Assembly (NCBI GenBank): GCA_963921795.1
Contig: OY997656.1
Location: 57,738,827-57,802,826 of the forward strand
DNA: 64,000 nucleotides
Direction: 5' to 3'
Source of the DNA: Nannobrachium achirus
Lineage: Eukaryota > Chordata > Actinopteri > Myctophiformes > Myctophidae
A model generated the notes under the pieces. That model saw nothing but the letters and a program-made list of their open reading frames with translations. It ran no database searches and had not been told where the DNA came from. Position numbers and translations under genes: made by a program. This document shows, one piece after another, positions 22,484 to 33,650 of the stretch (position 1 is its first letter; every line of letters starts with the position of its first letter).

Positions 22484-23623
22484 ATGCGGTTGGTTTTGAC
22501 GTGGCTGTGGTTTGTGTCCGTGGTGTCGGTGCTAGTTGGAATGGCACTGGGGCCTCTGTTGGCCGGTTTCAGAAGGGACCCGCCGCAACACGAGGACACA
22601 CACACCGGGGGTCTCCTGTGTCCCCCCCCTGTTGTCCCCCCACCCAGTGCAGAGGACACACACACCGGGGGTCTGCAGTGTCCCCCCTCTGTTGTCCCCC
22701 CACCCAGGGTAGAGGACACACACACCGGGGGTCTGCAGTGTCCCCCCTCTGTTGTCCCCCTAGAGGACACACACACCGGTGGTCTCCTCTCACCTCCCCG
22801 TTGTCCCCTTCCAAAGTGTCGAGGACACAAACTCTTCTGCTCTCCTGTCCCATGTCTCCGTTGTCCCCTTCCAAAGTGTCGAGGACACGACGCGCACTCC
22901 AGTAGTCTCCTGTCTCGCGTCCCCTTCGTCCCCGTACCCAGCGAGGAGGCCGGGGCGGCGACGGAGTACGGCTTCCCCTCGTTGGCCGGCGTCAGGACCA
23001 GAAAGTCCTACGTGGTTTCCTACGACCACCGGACCCGCAACGCCTCCTGGGTGCTGGAGAGGTTGAGTCCCTCCGTCACCCAGTATGAGAGGAGGAGGAG
23101 GAACAACCACCGCTTCAAAGAAGACCACAGCGTTCACCCGTACCACCGGGCGACCCACGAAGACTACCGGGGCAGCGGCTTCGCCCGGGGCCACCTGGCC
23201 GCGGCGGGCAACCACAGGTGGAGCCGGGAGGCCGTGAACGACACGTTCTACCTGAGCAACGCCGTGCCACAGGATCCTCACATGAACAAGAACGCGTGGA
23301 ACGACCTGGAGAAGATGTGTCGCTCGCTGACCAAGCGCTACCGCAGCGTCTACGTCTACACGGGACCGCTGTACCTGCCCACCGAGGAGGTGGACGGGAG
23401 GCTGTACGTGAGGTACCAGGTGTTGCTGCCCAACCACGTTGCCGTGCCCACGCACCTCTTCAAGGTGTTGGTTCTGGAGCGCTGGGACGGCGGCGTGGAG
23501 CTACGCTCCTACGTTATGCCCAACGCGCCCGTCGAAGACAGGATCCCCCTGAGACGCTTCCGGGTTCCCGTAGAATACGTGGAGAGAGCCTCGGGACTGC
23601 TGTACGTTCCAAACAAATCATGA
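22484..23623 (+). CDS. endog: Endonuclease G-like DNA/RNA non-specific nuclease
   Basis: The frame has 379 codons plus stop. An upstream in-frame GTG at 22445 is not credited; the ATG at 22484 has a purine at -3. Residues 4-28 are hydrophobic and could be a membrane anchor or mitochondrial targeting segment. Residues about 37-136 are a Pro- and Cys-rich linker built of 20-residue repeats around EDTHTGGL and CPPSVVPPP. The nuclease domain starts near residue 155 (YGFPSLAG) and runs to the end, with EDYRGSGF, HLAAAGNHRWS, DTFYLSNAVPQ and NAWNDLEK, all characteristic of EndoG. The general-base His237 and the metal-site Asn268 are present, but the DRGH motif reads ARGH (Ala234). EndoG acts in mitochondria and can degrade DNA and RNA. 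No intron interrupts this copy, whereas mammalian ENDOG has several exons, so a retrocopy or paralogue is possible. A LINE begins about 22 bp after the stop. Confidence 0.85.
   Translation: MRLVLTWLWFVSVVSVLVGMALGPLLAGFRRDPPQHEDTHTGGLLCPPPVVPPPSAEDTHTGGLQCPPSVVPPPRVEDTHTGGLQCPPSVVPLEDTHTGGLLSPPRCPLPKCRGHKLFCSPVPCLRCPLPKCRGHDAHSSSLLSRVPFVPVPSEEAGAATEYGFPSLAGVRTRKSYVVSYDHRTRNASWVLERLSPSVTQYERRRRNNHRFKEDHSVHPYHRATHEDYRGSGFARGHLAAAGNHRWSREAVNDTFYLSNAVPQDPHMNKNAWNDLEKMCRSLTKRYRSVYVYTGPLYLPTEEVDGRLYVRYQVLLPNHVAVPTHLFKVLVLERWDGGVELRSYVMPNAPVEDRIPLRRFRVPVEYVERASGLLYVPNKS
22592..22895 (+). repeat. Coding minisatellite in the EndoG-like linker
   Basis: Units of about 60 bp (GAGGACACACACACCGGGGG, then CTGTTGTCCCCCCACCCAG) encode the EDTHTGG repeats. 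Later units (TTGTCCCCTTCCAAAGTGTC GAGGACAC) are read in a different frame, as PLPKCRGH. Length changes that are not multiples of three have therefore been tolerated and compensated. Confidence 0.85.
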
Positions 23624-23644
23624 TCTACGACGTCATTCTTTTCC

Positions 23645-23880
<236 letters not shown>

Positions 23881-24330
23881 TACCTTTATTATCCCAAGGG
23901 GGAAAATCAATTGCCCAGAGGCAGCACAGCAGTATAAGGTTATTTACAAAGTTACAGAGAAGTATGAAAAAAAGAGAAAAGAAAAGAAACAAGAACAGAG
24001 TACAGTAAAGAGCAAGTTACATCAAGAGAGTGAACAAATAAAATATAAATATATATATACATAAAGTGTCCAACTATCAAAAAAGTACAGTGTCCATCCA
24101 AATCAAAGTGACCATAGCAGTCAATGCTAGTTAGTTAGTGCAACTAGCACTGAATAGTCTATTGCATCAAAAAAAGTACGGTGTCCAAAACAAAGTGACC
24201 AAAGCAGTCAATGTTAGTTAGTGCAACAAGTATCTCACTATCATGTCAAACACAAGCAAAAATACTCAAAAACTACTAACACAACCTAATAGTGCAGTGT
24301 AAAAAAAAAATCAGTGCGAAAGGGAGTCAC
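23881..24330 (-). mobile_element. LINE 3' end (Rex/CR1-like) with TATC tail
   Basis: Minus-strand sequence ends CCCCCTTGGGATAATAAAGG followed by TATC units, a 3' terminus typical of several fish CR1/L2-group LINEs. The same terminus is at 51055-51260. No reverse-transcriptase frame remains. Related duplicated blocks are seen near 24065-24110 and 24170-24200. Confidence 0.7.
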
Positions 24331-24799
24331 AGCCAGACGCACGTGAGCACCCTCCCTCAAGGTCCTTAGAGGTCAGAGTCAGTACAACTATAGTTCCGTC
24401 ATCCTAGGTTAGGAAGGAATTCCTCGTCGATCGACCTTTGTGTGTCTCGTTGTACAGCTTAAGGGCGGCCGGTACAAAAGACTTTCCTAGTCTGTCGCAT
24501 CTCCGTTCTGGGTAGGCAAAACGGTTGTTTCCTCTCTTACTCCAGTAACTTAAAAGAAATGTCAAAAGATTTCAAATAGAATCGCACCTGTGCATGGTAT
24601 CAAACATGACACGGGTGCATTATCTCCTTGTATGGGCGGCTCTGTCCTTGATGTCAGTTATCTCCTTACATGGACGTAGGAGCGGTTAGCACCGCTCAAA
24701 AATACACTATATATATATTATATATTTAAAAAAAATCATTTTAAGGTATTTTAAAACAAACAAACAAATCTAAGCAATTCCATAAAATATATATATAAT
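24331..24799. repeat. Unclassified sequence with a single copy of the CRE-array unit
   Basis: Block 24490-24530 (GTCGCATCTCCGTTCTGGGT) and block 24620-24680 (ATCTCCTTGTATGGGCGGCT, then TGATGTCAGTTATCTCC) match 21940-21965 and the unit at 22120-22170. Part of the EndoG upstream region therefore has a second copy here, downstream of the gene. Confidence 0.6.
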
Positions 24800-25030
24800 A
24801 ATTAAGAACGATCCACTCGTCCCGGACTCTTCGCCCTCCTGGTCCCCAAACTGTGGAATAAACTCTCCAGTGGGCTGACTCACTCCCTAGCTTCCAACGT
24901 AGTCTGATGACTCACCTCTTCAGACTCCACCTAGGACCATAGAACTTACCCTGGAACTTGCCCACCCTCAATGACCAAACATGCCATTTAGATTAAGAGC
25001 TAAATGCTTAAATTGTAAATTGTAAATGTG
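24800..25030 (+). mobile_element. LINE 3' coding end and UTR fragment (L2/CR1-like)
   Basis: It contains CCAAACTGTGGAATAAACTC, which fits the conserved LWN motif near the C-terminus of CR1/L2 ORF2, followed by CTTCAGACTCCACCTAGG. The inverse motif, GTTTAGGTGGAGTCTGA, occurs at 33610 and 52928 in fragments that carry the same LINE 3' end. Confidence 0.6.
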
Positions 25031-25199
25031 TAGCTGTGGGTTGTCTCCTCATCTCCATATATGGGCACAAAAGGGGGCATGTCCATATATAGCATAGACT
25101 GTATAAAAGATATGGACAAAGCGAAGCCATTGGTTTCTATGCAGCGCAAATGACACAATATGGGTCCTTGATGACACAATAAGGATGTCCATAATTACA
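25031..25199. repeat. Dispersed repeat fragment
   Basis: It carries ATAGACTGTATAAAAGATATGG and GCGAAGCCATTGGTTTCTATG, shared in part with the start of the repeat at 20127. Family not recognised. Confidence 0.5.
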
Positions 25200-25705
25200 A
25201 CACCAGAGGCAGCGCTACAGATCACTTTCAACCCAGAGTCAAAACCAACAAAGGGTCAAACTCTTTTTTCTGCTATACCACCAAAATGTGGAAAGCCTTA
25301 CCGAAGGCCATAAAGGAGTGTGGATCACTAGCATCCCTTAAAATTGCCCTGAAAAACCACTTACAGGCAGCAGCCATTCGCAACTGGTAAAAAAACTAAC
25401 CTAGCCCAACCCTACCCTCCCCTGCCCCTTCTTTGTACTTACTTACTTACTGTTTAGACTCTTTTTTTTTGTTCTCTCATTTTTCTTCTCTTTACATATC
25501 TACTGCATAGTACTGTGTTCTATTCGTCTGTCATTCAATGTTATATGAGATACTTAAATGGTTTCCTGTGGAAATAAGCTTAGTCTTTTCATGGATCTCC
25601 TTTTAGTAGACCTTGTACCAGTGAACTGTACCGTCATGAAACTGTACTTTTTCCTATGCAAACTGACAATAAAGTCTTCAATCAATCAATCAATCAATCA
25701 ATGGC
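25200..25705 (+). mobile_element. LINE ORF2 C-terminus and 3' UTR with ATCA tail
   Basis: A reading of 25245-25390 gives TTKMWKALPKAIKEC and LKIALKNHLQAAAIRNW before a stop. This is the usual C-terminal end of CR1-group reverse-transcriptase proteins. The UTR ends in an AATAAAG signal and CAAT/ATCA tandem repeats (25675-25702). Further fragments of this 3' UTR are at 42163-42305 (inverted) and 42835-43080. Confidence 0.75.
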
Positions 25706-26160
25706 ATGGGGGTTGCCATCATAGATTGTAAAAGCATCAGAGGATGCTATTGGCTGCCAACGGTCACGTGCAACTGCAGGGATACATAGGAGAATGTGGT
25801 CGGAGCCTCCCGAAATACAGCACACGAAGAAGAACACAGCCTGCTGCATAGATATATTAGTTGGCCACGCCCCCTACCAACTTTATCATAAATTTTAAAA
25901 TAAATGGGACCTTATTTTCACAAAACGCATATCATCGTGATTGAAAGGCAATTTTTAACTAGTGATAGGAACCATAAAGTATGTATGAAAGTGTTAATTA
26001 AGGTTAGAAAACGAAAGGGGAAAATGAATGGGGTCCAATGGAGAACAGTTCTTTTTGCGATCGGCCGGGGGGGAAAACAGCGCAACTAGCGGCCAATCAT
26101 AGGAAGTTTTTATTCCGTATTGGAGTCATTTTAAATCGGCGCAACTATGCCCCTGATATA
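25706..26160. repeat. Dispersed repeat, copy 2
   Basis: This is the second copy of the element at 20105-20650, ending AATCGGCGCAACTATGCCCC. It directly follows the LINE tail. Confidence 0.75.
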
Positions 26161-26610
26161 TAGGCATATACTGATGACACCAGGGATCTCCATATATGGG
26201 CATAAAAGGGACATGGAGAAACAGATACAGAGATTTCCATATATGGGCATATCGGTCGGATCGGTGGTGCAACGTCTAAAGCTGTCAAATAACTGTAGTG
26301 GACAAACAAGTACATGTTTTACCTCTGAGATGTAGTGGAGAAGAGTAAAGTATCAAATGACGGAAATACTCTAAATTCGCCCCGATTGTTTCCGATTCCC
26401 AAATGCATTTGGGTCTCCATCCGGAATCAATGGGGGTACATTTATTCTTTTGAATACATACTATACTGTATGTTATCTTCATTATTGATATAAAATATCA
26501 AGTTCTCCTCAAAATGTTGTACCGACAGTACAAAGGCAGGGCCCTCAGCCAATGAGGAGCAGCCAAAGGGTAGATCTTTGTGCCCATACATGGTGTTCCA
26601 TGTGAGCCCG
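26161..26610. other. Intergenic DNA, nothing recognised
   Basis: Contains several CATATATGGGCAT words but no gene or element that I can support. Confidence 0.5.
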
Positions 26611-26845
26611 GTGTCAGACCGCCATTCCGAAACACCTCCATTCCGAAACAGGGTTAGGGTTAGGGTTAGGGTTAGGGTTAGGTTTAGGGTTAGGGTTAGG
26701 GTTAGGGTTAGGGTTAGGGTTAGGGTTGGTTAGGGTTAGGGTTGGGGTTAGGGTTAGGGTTAGGGTTAGGGTTAGGGTTGTTAGGGTTCCTAACAATGGA
26801 AATCAATGTTCGGAATCGCGGTGTTTCGGAATGGCGGGGTGTTGA
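26611..26845. mobile_element. TTAGGG-bearing inverted-repeat element, copy 3 (diverged)
   Basis: Inverted repeats CCGCCATTCCGAAACACC and GGTGTTTCGGAATGGCGG flank about 20 TTAGGG-like units. The inner part of the repeats has diverged and no target duplication was found. Confidence 0.75.
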
Positions 26846-27725
26846 ACTCATGAGTAATCAATAGAAAAAGAGTCATTTAAGTAGGCCACAGTATGAATGA
26901 ATGTGCTTGCTTAATGCTTAGTTTCCACCACAGAGGGTGAGCATCCTCGACATAACGCAGTGTGTGAGTAAACTGCTGGTTAGCTTCACTCACATCTAAC
27001 TATTCATTTACCGAATGTCTGTCTGTCCGTCCGCCGTCTGTCTGCTGGGTGACATCACTGATACTACCATGGTAACAATGCCCAACTGACATCACTGACT
27101 GACATCACTACAGTGCCCAAATTTGGAGATCACATCACAGATTGGCCTGGACACGGAACACCATATGAAATCATTTCTGGTCCACGTCAAACTGATAAGA
27201 AGCTAGATGCGCACGCAGGTCGGTACCAAATAATAGCGATTCAAAACAGTTGTCCTTTAAACCCCACCTCCATTCACCGTCAGAACAGAGGGAGCTCCTC
27301 ATGATCACCAGAGCGTCTACTGCTCGCCCAGCTGCAGTCCATGAAGCATCATTTATGCTCCGTCCTGCGACGGTGTCGCGCGCAGACCTCCAAGCTCAGA
27401 GCTGCTGCATTGGTGAGGCCATGTGAGAGGTTGAATGAACTGAAACCAGCACTCCCCAAAAGGTTTGGGGATCTGTTGGGAATTGATTACATGAAACAGC
27501 CATCTGTGCATTTAGTCTCAATGTTTGTAAACAAGAAATTGGTCTATAATATGGGCATAAAAGAGTGCCAGCCAGACAGACGGATACAGCGGGTATCGCA
27601 CAACTGGACATGGATGGTGACTGTTCTGCCCAACGGGCACTGGTCTGGGTTCTCCAACATTACTTCTGAGACTCCTACATTCAGTCCCTCATGGGCATGG
27701 CACACCCCCGGGCACAGGACTGGTG
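26846..27725. other. Intergenic DNA; no gene supported
   Basis: An open frame of about 130 codons at 27341-27733 has no recognisable motif and ends in the minisatellite. Near 26940-26990, GTGAGTAAACTGCTGGTTAGC resembles the 52-bp array unit that follows and may be a founder copy. Confidence 0.5.
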
Positions 27726-28497
27726 GTTCATAACTCAGTGAGTAAACTGGTGGTGAGCTTCTCTCACAGGACTGGTGGTTCATAACCCAGTGAGTAAACT
27801 GGTGGTGAGCTTCTCTCACAGGACTGGTGGTTCATAACCCAGTGAGTAAACTGGTGGTGAGCTTCTCTCACAGGACTGGTGGTTCATAACTCAGTGAGTA
27901 AACTGGTGGTGAGCTTCTCTCACAGGACTGGTGGTTCATAACTCAGTGAGTAAACTGGTGGTGAGCTTCTCTCACAGGACTGGTGGTTCATAACTCAGTG
28001 AGTAAACTGGTGGTGAGCTTCTCTCACAGGACTGGTGGTTCATAACTCAGTGAGTAAACTGGTGGTGAGCTTCTCTCACAGGACTGGTGGTTCATAACTC
28101 AGTGAGTAAACTGGTGGTGAGCTTCTCTCACAGGACTGGTGGTTCATAACCCAGTGAGTAAACTGGTGGTGAGCTTCTCTCACAGGACTGGTGGTTCATA
28201 ACTCAGTGAGTAAACTGGTGGTGAGCTTCTCTCACAGGACTGGTGGTTCATAACTCAGTGAGTAAACTGGTGGTGAGCTTCTCTCACAGGACTGGTGGTT
28301 CATAACTTAGTGAGTAAACTGGTGGTGAGCTTCTCTCACAGGACTGGTGGTTCATAACTCAGTGAGTAAACTGGTGGTGAGCTTCTCTCACAGGACTGGT
28401 GGTTCATAACTCAGTGAGTAAACTGGTGGTGAGCTTCTCTCACAGGACTGGTGGTTCATAACTCAGTGAGTAAACTGGTGGTGAGCTTCTCTCACAT
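27726..28497. repeat. 52-bp minisatellite, about 15 units
   Basis: The unit is ACTCAGTGAGTAAACTGGTG, GTGAGCTTCTCTCACAGGAC, then TGGTGGTTCATA. Units are nearly identical, differing mainly at CT/CC in AACTCAG or AACCCAG. Confidence 0.95.
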
Positions 28498-28674
28498 GGT
28501 CCCACCGCAGCATTCCTCCTCATGCATTCCTCTGGCGTGTGCTGCTCTAGAGAAACGCTCCACTGAGGGCCTTAATGAGGCTGTTTGTCAGAGCGTTGCA
28601 GGCAACCTGAATAGAACAGAACAGTAGCAGTGATTGTATTGACATTATTAATACCCTGTTATCACCCAGGAGGA

Positions 28675-28772
28675 ACGGGACGGGACAGGACAGGACAGGA
28701 CAGGACAGGACAGGACAGGACAGGACAGGACAGGACAGGACAGGACAGGACAGGACAGGACAGGACAGGAGG
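28675..28772. repeat. ACAGG pentanucleotide microsatellite
   Basis: About 18 units of GGACA with few interruptions. Confidence 0.95.
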
Positions 28773-29048
28773 ACTACTCTGCTGAATGTTCGGCCCATAT
28801 CCTCTCTCAACCCTTCACCTAATTACTCTACTGTACTCTACTGTACTCTACTGCAGGGGTTCCCAAACGTTTTTTGGAGCTGTGTGGAACACAAGCTACC
28901 CTATACGTGGCCGTGTGTGTAGGTATGTGGGTATGTGGGTATGTGGGTGGGTGGGTGGGTCTGTGGGTCTGTATGTAGCCTGTATGTAGTAACCCTGGGT
29001 GACCAGAGAGGTGCTGTTGAGTCTAGCCTGCCCTGAGCATCAACTGCA

Positions 29049-29050
<2 letters not shown>

Positions 29051-29140
<90 letters not shown>
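29051..29140. repeat. AC dinucleotide microsatellite
   Basis: About 45 uninterrupted AC units. A GTGGGTATGTGGG tract precedes it at 28915-28970. Confidence 0.97.
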
Positions 29141-29152
29141 CTCCACTTCGAA

Positions 29153-29694
29153 CAGAGGTTCGATTTTTTGTCTCAGGGCACCCCATGAATATTGTTCTAA
29201 TCCGAGGCACCCCTACATTATAATTTTCACTCCCAGCACCTTATATTTATAGCATATCGTCGTTGTCGGGTTGAAAAAATGTCCAAAACCGTTCGTTTTG
29301 TATTTATCATCTATAAAATGTACTAAACTAGTGAAAACAGCAGATCTACAAGCACACAGATCGGCTGTTTTCACTAGTTTTGTGCGACAGTCTTGTATGA
29401 TGAAGCAGGGCTTTGCTTTACCAAAAGACGTACACATTCGAAACTTGGAGATACAAGGTTTCTGCCCGACAGTGACGATATTTTAGTGATTATGTTGCGA
29501 GGAAAACGTTGAGATAATAGCCATTTTGGTTAGAACTGACTGAAAATAACTTTGTACTTCAAGTTTAAAATGATACTAAATATTTTTTTCAAGTGTCCAG
29601 ATAAATTCCAAATATTATCAAATGATCTCGCGGCACCCCTGGACTGCCGTCACGGCACCCCAGGGTGCCCTGTCACCCACTTTGAAAACCCCTG
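29153..29694. mobile_element. hAT-like element, inverse relative of 18410-19002
   Basis: It reads in the opposite orientation: GTCTCAGGGCACCCCATGAA near the left end and GGCACCCCAGGGTGCCCTG then CAAAACCCCTG-like ends at the right. It carries a shortened palindrome (29324-29380) in which most of the GC-rich loop is lost. Confidence 0.75.
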
Positions 29695-29775
29695 CTCCAT
29701 ACTGTACCAGAGCACTGAGGGGTGACCAGGGTAAGTACAGTATGGGTCTTGAAATAAGACCGGAAGAACACATTT

Positions 29776-30269
29776 CAGTGGTGTAAAGTAACTATAAGTA
29801 CATTTACCTAAGGACAATTTGGAGGTATCTGTACTTTACTTGAGTATTTCCAATACTTTCACTTCTACTCCATTACATCTCGGATCCAAAATATTGAACT
29901 TTTACTCCACTACATTTATTTGAAAACTTTAGTTACTATAGTTACTTTGCAGATATAAATTATGATATCACAAAACATACATTAACGACTTTAGCCCTAT
30001 TTTACACCTAGGCTGTTTGAACATAGCCGATCTACAAGCTCACAACGTGTCGCATCGCCATGCGCTGTGAGCTTGTTGATCTGCTATTTTCAAACATTAA
30101 TAGTACTTTTACTTTTCGTTCTTTAAGTACATTTTGGAGCCAACACTTTCATCCTTTTACTCAAGTACATTTTGAATTCCGGAATTTTACTTGTAACGAA
30201 GTCTATACTGCAGTAGGCCTATTGATACTTTTACTTGAGTAAAATATGTGAGTACTTTTCCCTCCACTG
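29776..30269. mobile_element. CAGTGGTGTAAAG-type element with near-exact TSD and hairpin
   Basis: The element runs from CAGTGGTGTAAAGTAACT to TACTTTTCCCTCCACTG. The target duplication is ACACATTT (29768-29775) and ACACTTTT (30270-30277). The palindrome is at 30014-30095. Confidence 0.8.
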
Positions 30270-30530
30270 ACACTTTTATTGTTGTCAGTAAAAGAGACCG
30301 GAAACCAAATCCATTATTCTTTAGTTTTTAGTTTTTTAGTTTTTTTCAGAAGATTTTCCAATGTGGTTAGTTATTATATTCAGTCAGTCAGATCTTGTTA
30401 ATACTTTCCATGGGTTATATATGTATATAAAACCTACAGACGCTCTTAATCCCTTCACAACCTGGACTCCCTCAGACCCACCATTAGAGGCAAACCAATA
30501 TTCAAACACTTGAAAGAATGGTGGAAATAC

Positions 30531-30955
30531 TATAGCCAATCCACGAGCTCACATAACGCTTTGCTGTGAGACGTTGTGAGCTTGTAGATTGGCTTTTGTC
30601 GCTACTTGTGTGCGACACTGTAAAGGGCAGAGTCATAAAAAGATCACACCGAGTGTGAAGTGAGCGGTGCTATTTATGAGTGGGCGTACAACACACTTTG
30701 GACAACGCTGGATGTAGCTTAGCTCGTTGTGACCCTGGGCGTACAACACACTTTGGACAACGCTGGATGTAGCTTAGCTCGTTGTGACCCTGGACGTACA
30801 ACACACTTTGGACAACGCTGGATGTAGCTTAGCTCGTTGTGACCCTGGGCGTACAACACCCTTTGGACAACACTGGATGTAGCTTAGCTCGTTGTGACCC
30901 TGGGCGTACAACACACTTTGGACAACGCTGGATGTAGCTTAGCTCGTTCCGGGAG
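30531..30955. repeat. Diverged hairpin and a 55-bp minisatellite (about 5 units)
   Basis: A degraded AGATC-type palindrome (CCACGAGCTCACATAACG against GACGTTGTGAGCTTGTAGAT) lies at 30531-30595. From 30685 there are five units of GGGCGTACAACACACTTTGG, ACAACGCTGGATGTAGCTTA, then GCTCGTTGTGACCCT. Confidence 0.85.
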
Positions 30956-31022
30956 CACCGCTCAAAAATCTGAAGATGCCTGAAGAAGGTCTGTTTACAC
31001 CTAAAGTGTAGAATCACTAGAC

Positions 31023-31416
31023 CAGTGTTTCTCAACCTTTTTTCTGCATGAGCTCACTTTTCATGTCCCAAGAATCCATGGGCACACCAACATAATACGG
31101 GGGTGTAAATATCGTCACTGTCGGTGAAGAAACCTTGTATTTTCCAAGTTTCAAATTTGTATGTTTCTTGGCAAAGTAAAGCCCTGCTTCATCATACAAG
31201 GCTGTCGCACAACAGTAGTGAAAACAGCAGATCTGCAAGCACACAACGCCTCGCGGTGCGAGGCGTTGTGTGCTTGTAGATCGGCTGTTTTCACTAGTTT
31301 AAATCATTTTTAAAATGGTAAATACAATACTGGCTTTCAAGCAGTTTCAAGGGGCACACTTGACCCTTCTCAGGGGCACACCAAAGGTCCCCAGGTACAG
31401 TGGTTGAGAAACACTG
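31023..31416. mobile_element. CAGTGTTTCTCAACC-type hAT-like element with hairpin
   Basis: The termini are CAGTGTTTCTCAACC and GGTTGAGAAACACTG. The central palindrome 31215-31300 has the same arms as the element at 18410, and the sequence next to it (GCCCTGCTTCATCATACAAG) is also shared. The flanks CACTAGAC and TCCTAGAA may be a decayed target duplication. Confidence 0.78.
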
Positions 31417-32515
31417 TCCTAGAATGTAGACGGTGTGCGGGTCGTTTTACTGCATTCTAGACGTCTGATCCCTGTCTACGCTCCCGTCTCTGAGCTGGTC
31501 AGGTGTGCATGACATGATATTTACCGCTGTTTAATAAAATCATACGGGGAGCTGTGAGACGGTCTACATTTGTTTTGATCCAGCACCCGTTGTGCATGTG
31601 CGTGTAGGGGATGAAACATATGATATTTCATCATAAAATGATGAAATATGGAGAAACGTGGTTTGTGGCTGACATCAACGATACAGTGTGTGTGCACCAA
31701 CCCACAGATCCATCAGAGACCACTCACTGCAGCGGAAACCATCTAGACCAGACTAGCGGAGGAACTCCCCTCCTCCGCTCGATTGCAAAACAGCTGGGAA
31801 TTTTCATATATATATATTTTTTTTTCTTAGATGGATGTTAAGCTATTAGCCAATTTACAAGCCGGTCACAATGTGTCATGGTGCGTTGATTGATTCATTG
31901 ATTGACTGACTGAGACAAAACCTTTTGTAAAGAGTTGGGATTTGTATTAAACAAATACAATAAATACAAATGTTATTTGTATTAAAACAAATACAATAAA
32001 TTTCACGTCTGTTTCTGTTTTCTCCAGTAACTAAAAATGCCATACTGAACTTATACCTGAACAACTGTAAGATCTATAAAAGGATCTGTTCAAATGACAT
32101 GGACATTTTAATTGCATGTTAAAATGCAATAAAATGCAACAATAGTGAAACGTTGACAGAAGATGATGACACGGTGATATTTAGTGTGATGCATCGATGC
32201 AGCTCATGTTAGTTTCAAGTATCTGCAAGTTGATTCAAACAAACCGTACAAAAATGATAACACTGGCTTCCTCACAGACCAAACACACCGTGTCATGCTT
32301 TGGAAAAATGGTCAATAGTAATGTGAGTCATAAAACATGCAAGATTGCAACATTGGTCTGTCCTGGTAACTGGTCCTTTAACAATAAGGGCCGATGCATA
32401 CTCCACTTTTAGAGACTAATTTATTTTGTTTCAGTTCGGGGAGTCACACTAGCTGGGGATTGAACCAAGAACCTTGATTTCCGATTCCCAAGTGACCGAT
32501 CTACCTCACACTAGG
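31417..32515. other. Intergenic DNA; tRNA-like SINE fragment at the end
   Basis: No gene was seen. A half-arm of the hairpin is near 31850-31880. A minus-strand tRNA-like segment with GAGGTAGATCGGTCACTTGG and GGTTCAATCCCC lies at about 32440-32515 and is probably a SINE remnant. Confidence 0.5.
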
Positions 32516-33003
32516 GCATTAACGACTTGTGATTTTTGCAAGTCGACTCGACTCAGTAAAAAGTTGAGTTGAAGTCGACTTTATCGTTTGATGACGTCAT
32601 CACATCACATCACACACGACCCCCCAATTATTTTGGGGGGTCCCCAGATGATTAACTTAATGTTGCAACATTGTTTTCTCACTCAACAGTAAACAAACCA
32701 ACATATAGTTTAAGTGTATAGATAGAGGGTATCTGCACATTTCTAAAGTGACAATTTAAGGACTTTTTAGTACCTCTAAAATGACAAATGAAACATTGTC
32801 CAAATTGTCGAATATATAGAGGCAGAAATTGTGAAAATAGCAGATCTACATGCTCACAACGCCTCGCAACGAGCATGTAGATCTGCTATTTTCACAATAG
32901 AACGTTTCTTTTCTTCAACTTCGACTTTCGACTTTGTCTGGTGTGAGTCGACTTGTGTAATGAAGTCGACTGATTCGACTTGTCGACTTTTTCGTTATTG
33001 CCC
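32516..33003. mobile_element. TAGGGCATTAACG-type hAT-like element, chimeric interior
   Basis: The ends are TAGGGCATTAACGACTTG and TTTTTCGTTATTGCCCTA, with flanking CCTCACAC and CCTCACAT. The interior (about 32625-32905) is not related to these ends. It matches the inside of the CAGTGGTTCTCAACC family (GATGATTAACTTAATGTTGC, TACCTCTAAAATGACAAAT, hairpin 32828-32899). Confidence 0.78.
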
Positions 33004-33384
33004 TACCTCACATACCGTACAACAATTGCTTCACTTGGGTTAAAAGAACTGGGACATTTTTTATACAAAATCTCATTCAAAGTTCCAATTAAACATGACA
33101 CACCATTTGAGGACCAACTCCCTGAATTCCTACGCACAGAGTTAGTTTTTGGGTCAGTACCCAGTTAGTACTGACAGCCACCACACTGCCTTGACATGTA
33201 TGACATGTTGAATGGGAAAAAACAGAATGACTGCAACAGTAACATCACCAACACCAGTCAGCTAGTTGGAACACTGAGCTCACTGTGGAATATCTGAGCA
33301 ACATTTTACTATGAAATGATTGTACTGTAAGGTGTGATCATTTAGGATCCATTATCTCACATGATTTCCCAAATAGTATCAGTT

Positions 33385-33650
33385 TACAGTTTACAGTTTA
33401 GGCATTTAGCAGACGCTTTTAATCCAAAGCGACTTACAATAAGCAGATAGAACATCACAATAATAAACAGGATAATATGTCAGTACATCAACAGCAATAT
33501 AACAAATACAAATGGATATCTATCTAGGAAAAAACACAACATAATCAAAGTTCTAAAAACCTAAAAAACAAATGCTAACTAGCTTCAATATGGGCATTGA
33601 TTTTTCTGTAGTGCTAAGGGTTTAGGTGGAGTCTGAAAAGGTCAGGGCGT
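33385..33650 (-). mobile_element. LINE 3' end (L2/CR1-like)
   Basis: Minus-strand sequence contains CAGACTCCACCTAAACCC and, at its 3' end, GTCGCTTTGGATTAAAAGCG then TCTGCTAAATGCC, a widespread fish LINE/SINE 3' terminus. Another copy is at 52690-52950. Confidence 0.7.

Noticed and set aside
27341-27733. 130-codon open frame
   Set aside because: No known motif, no splice or promoter support, and it ends in minisatellite.
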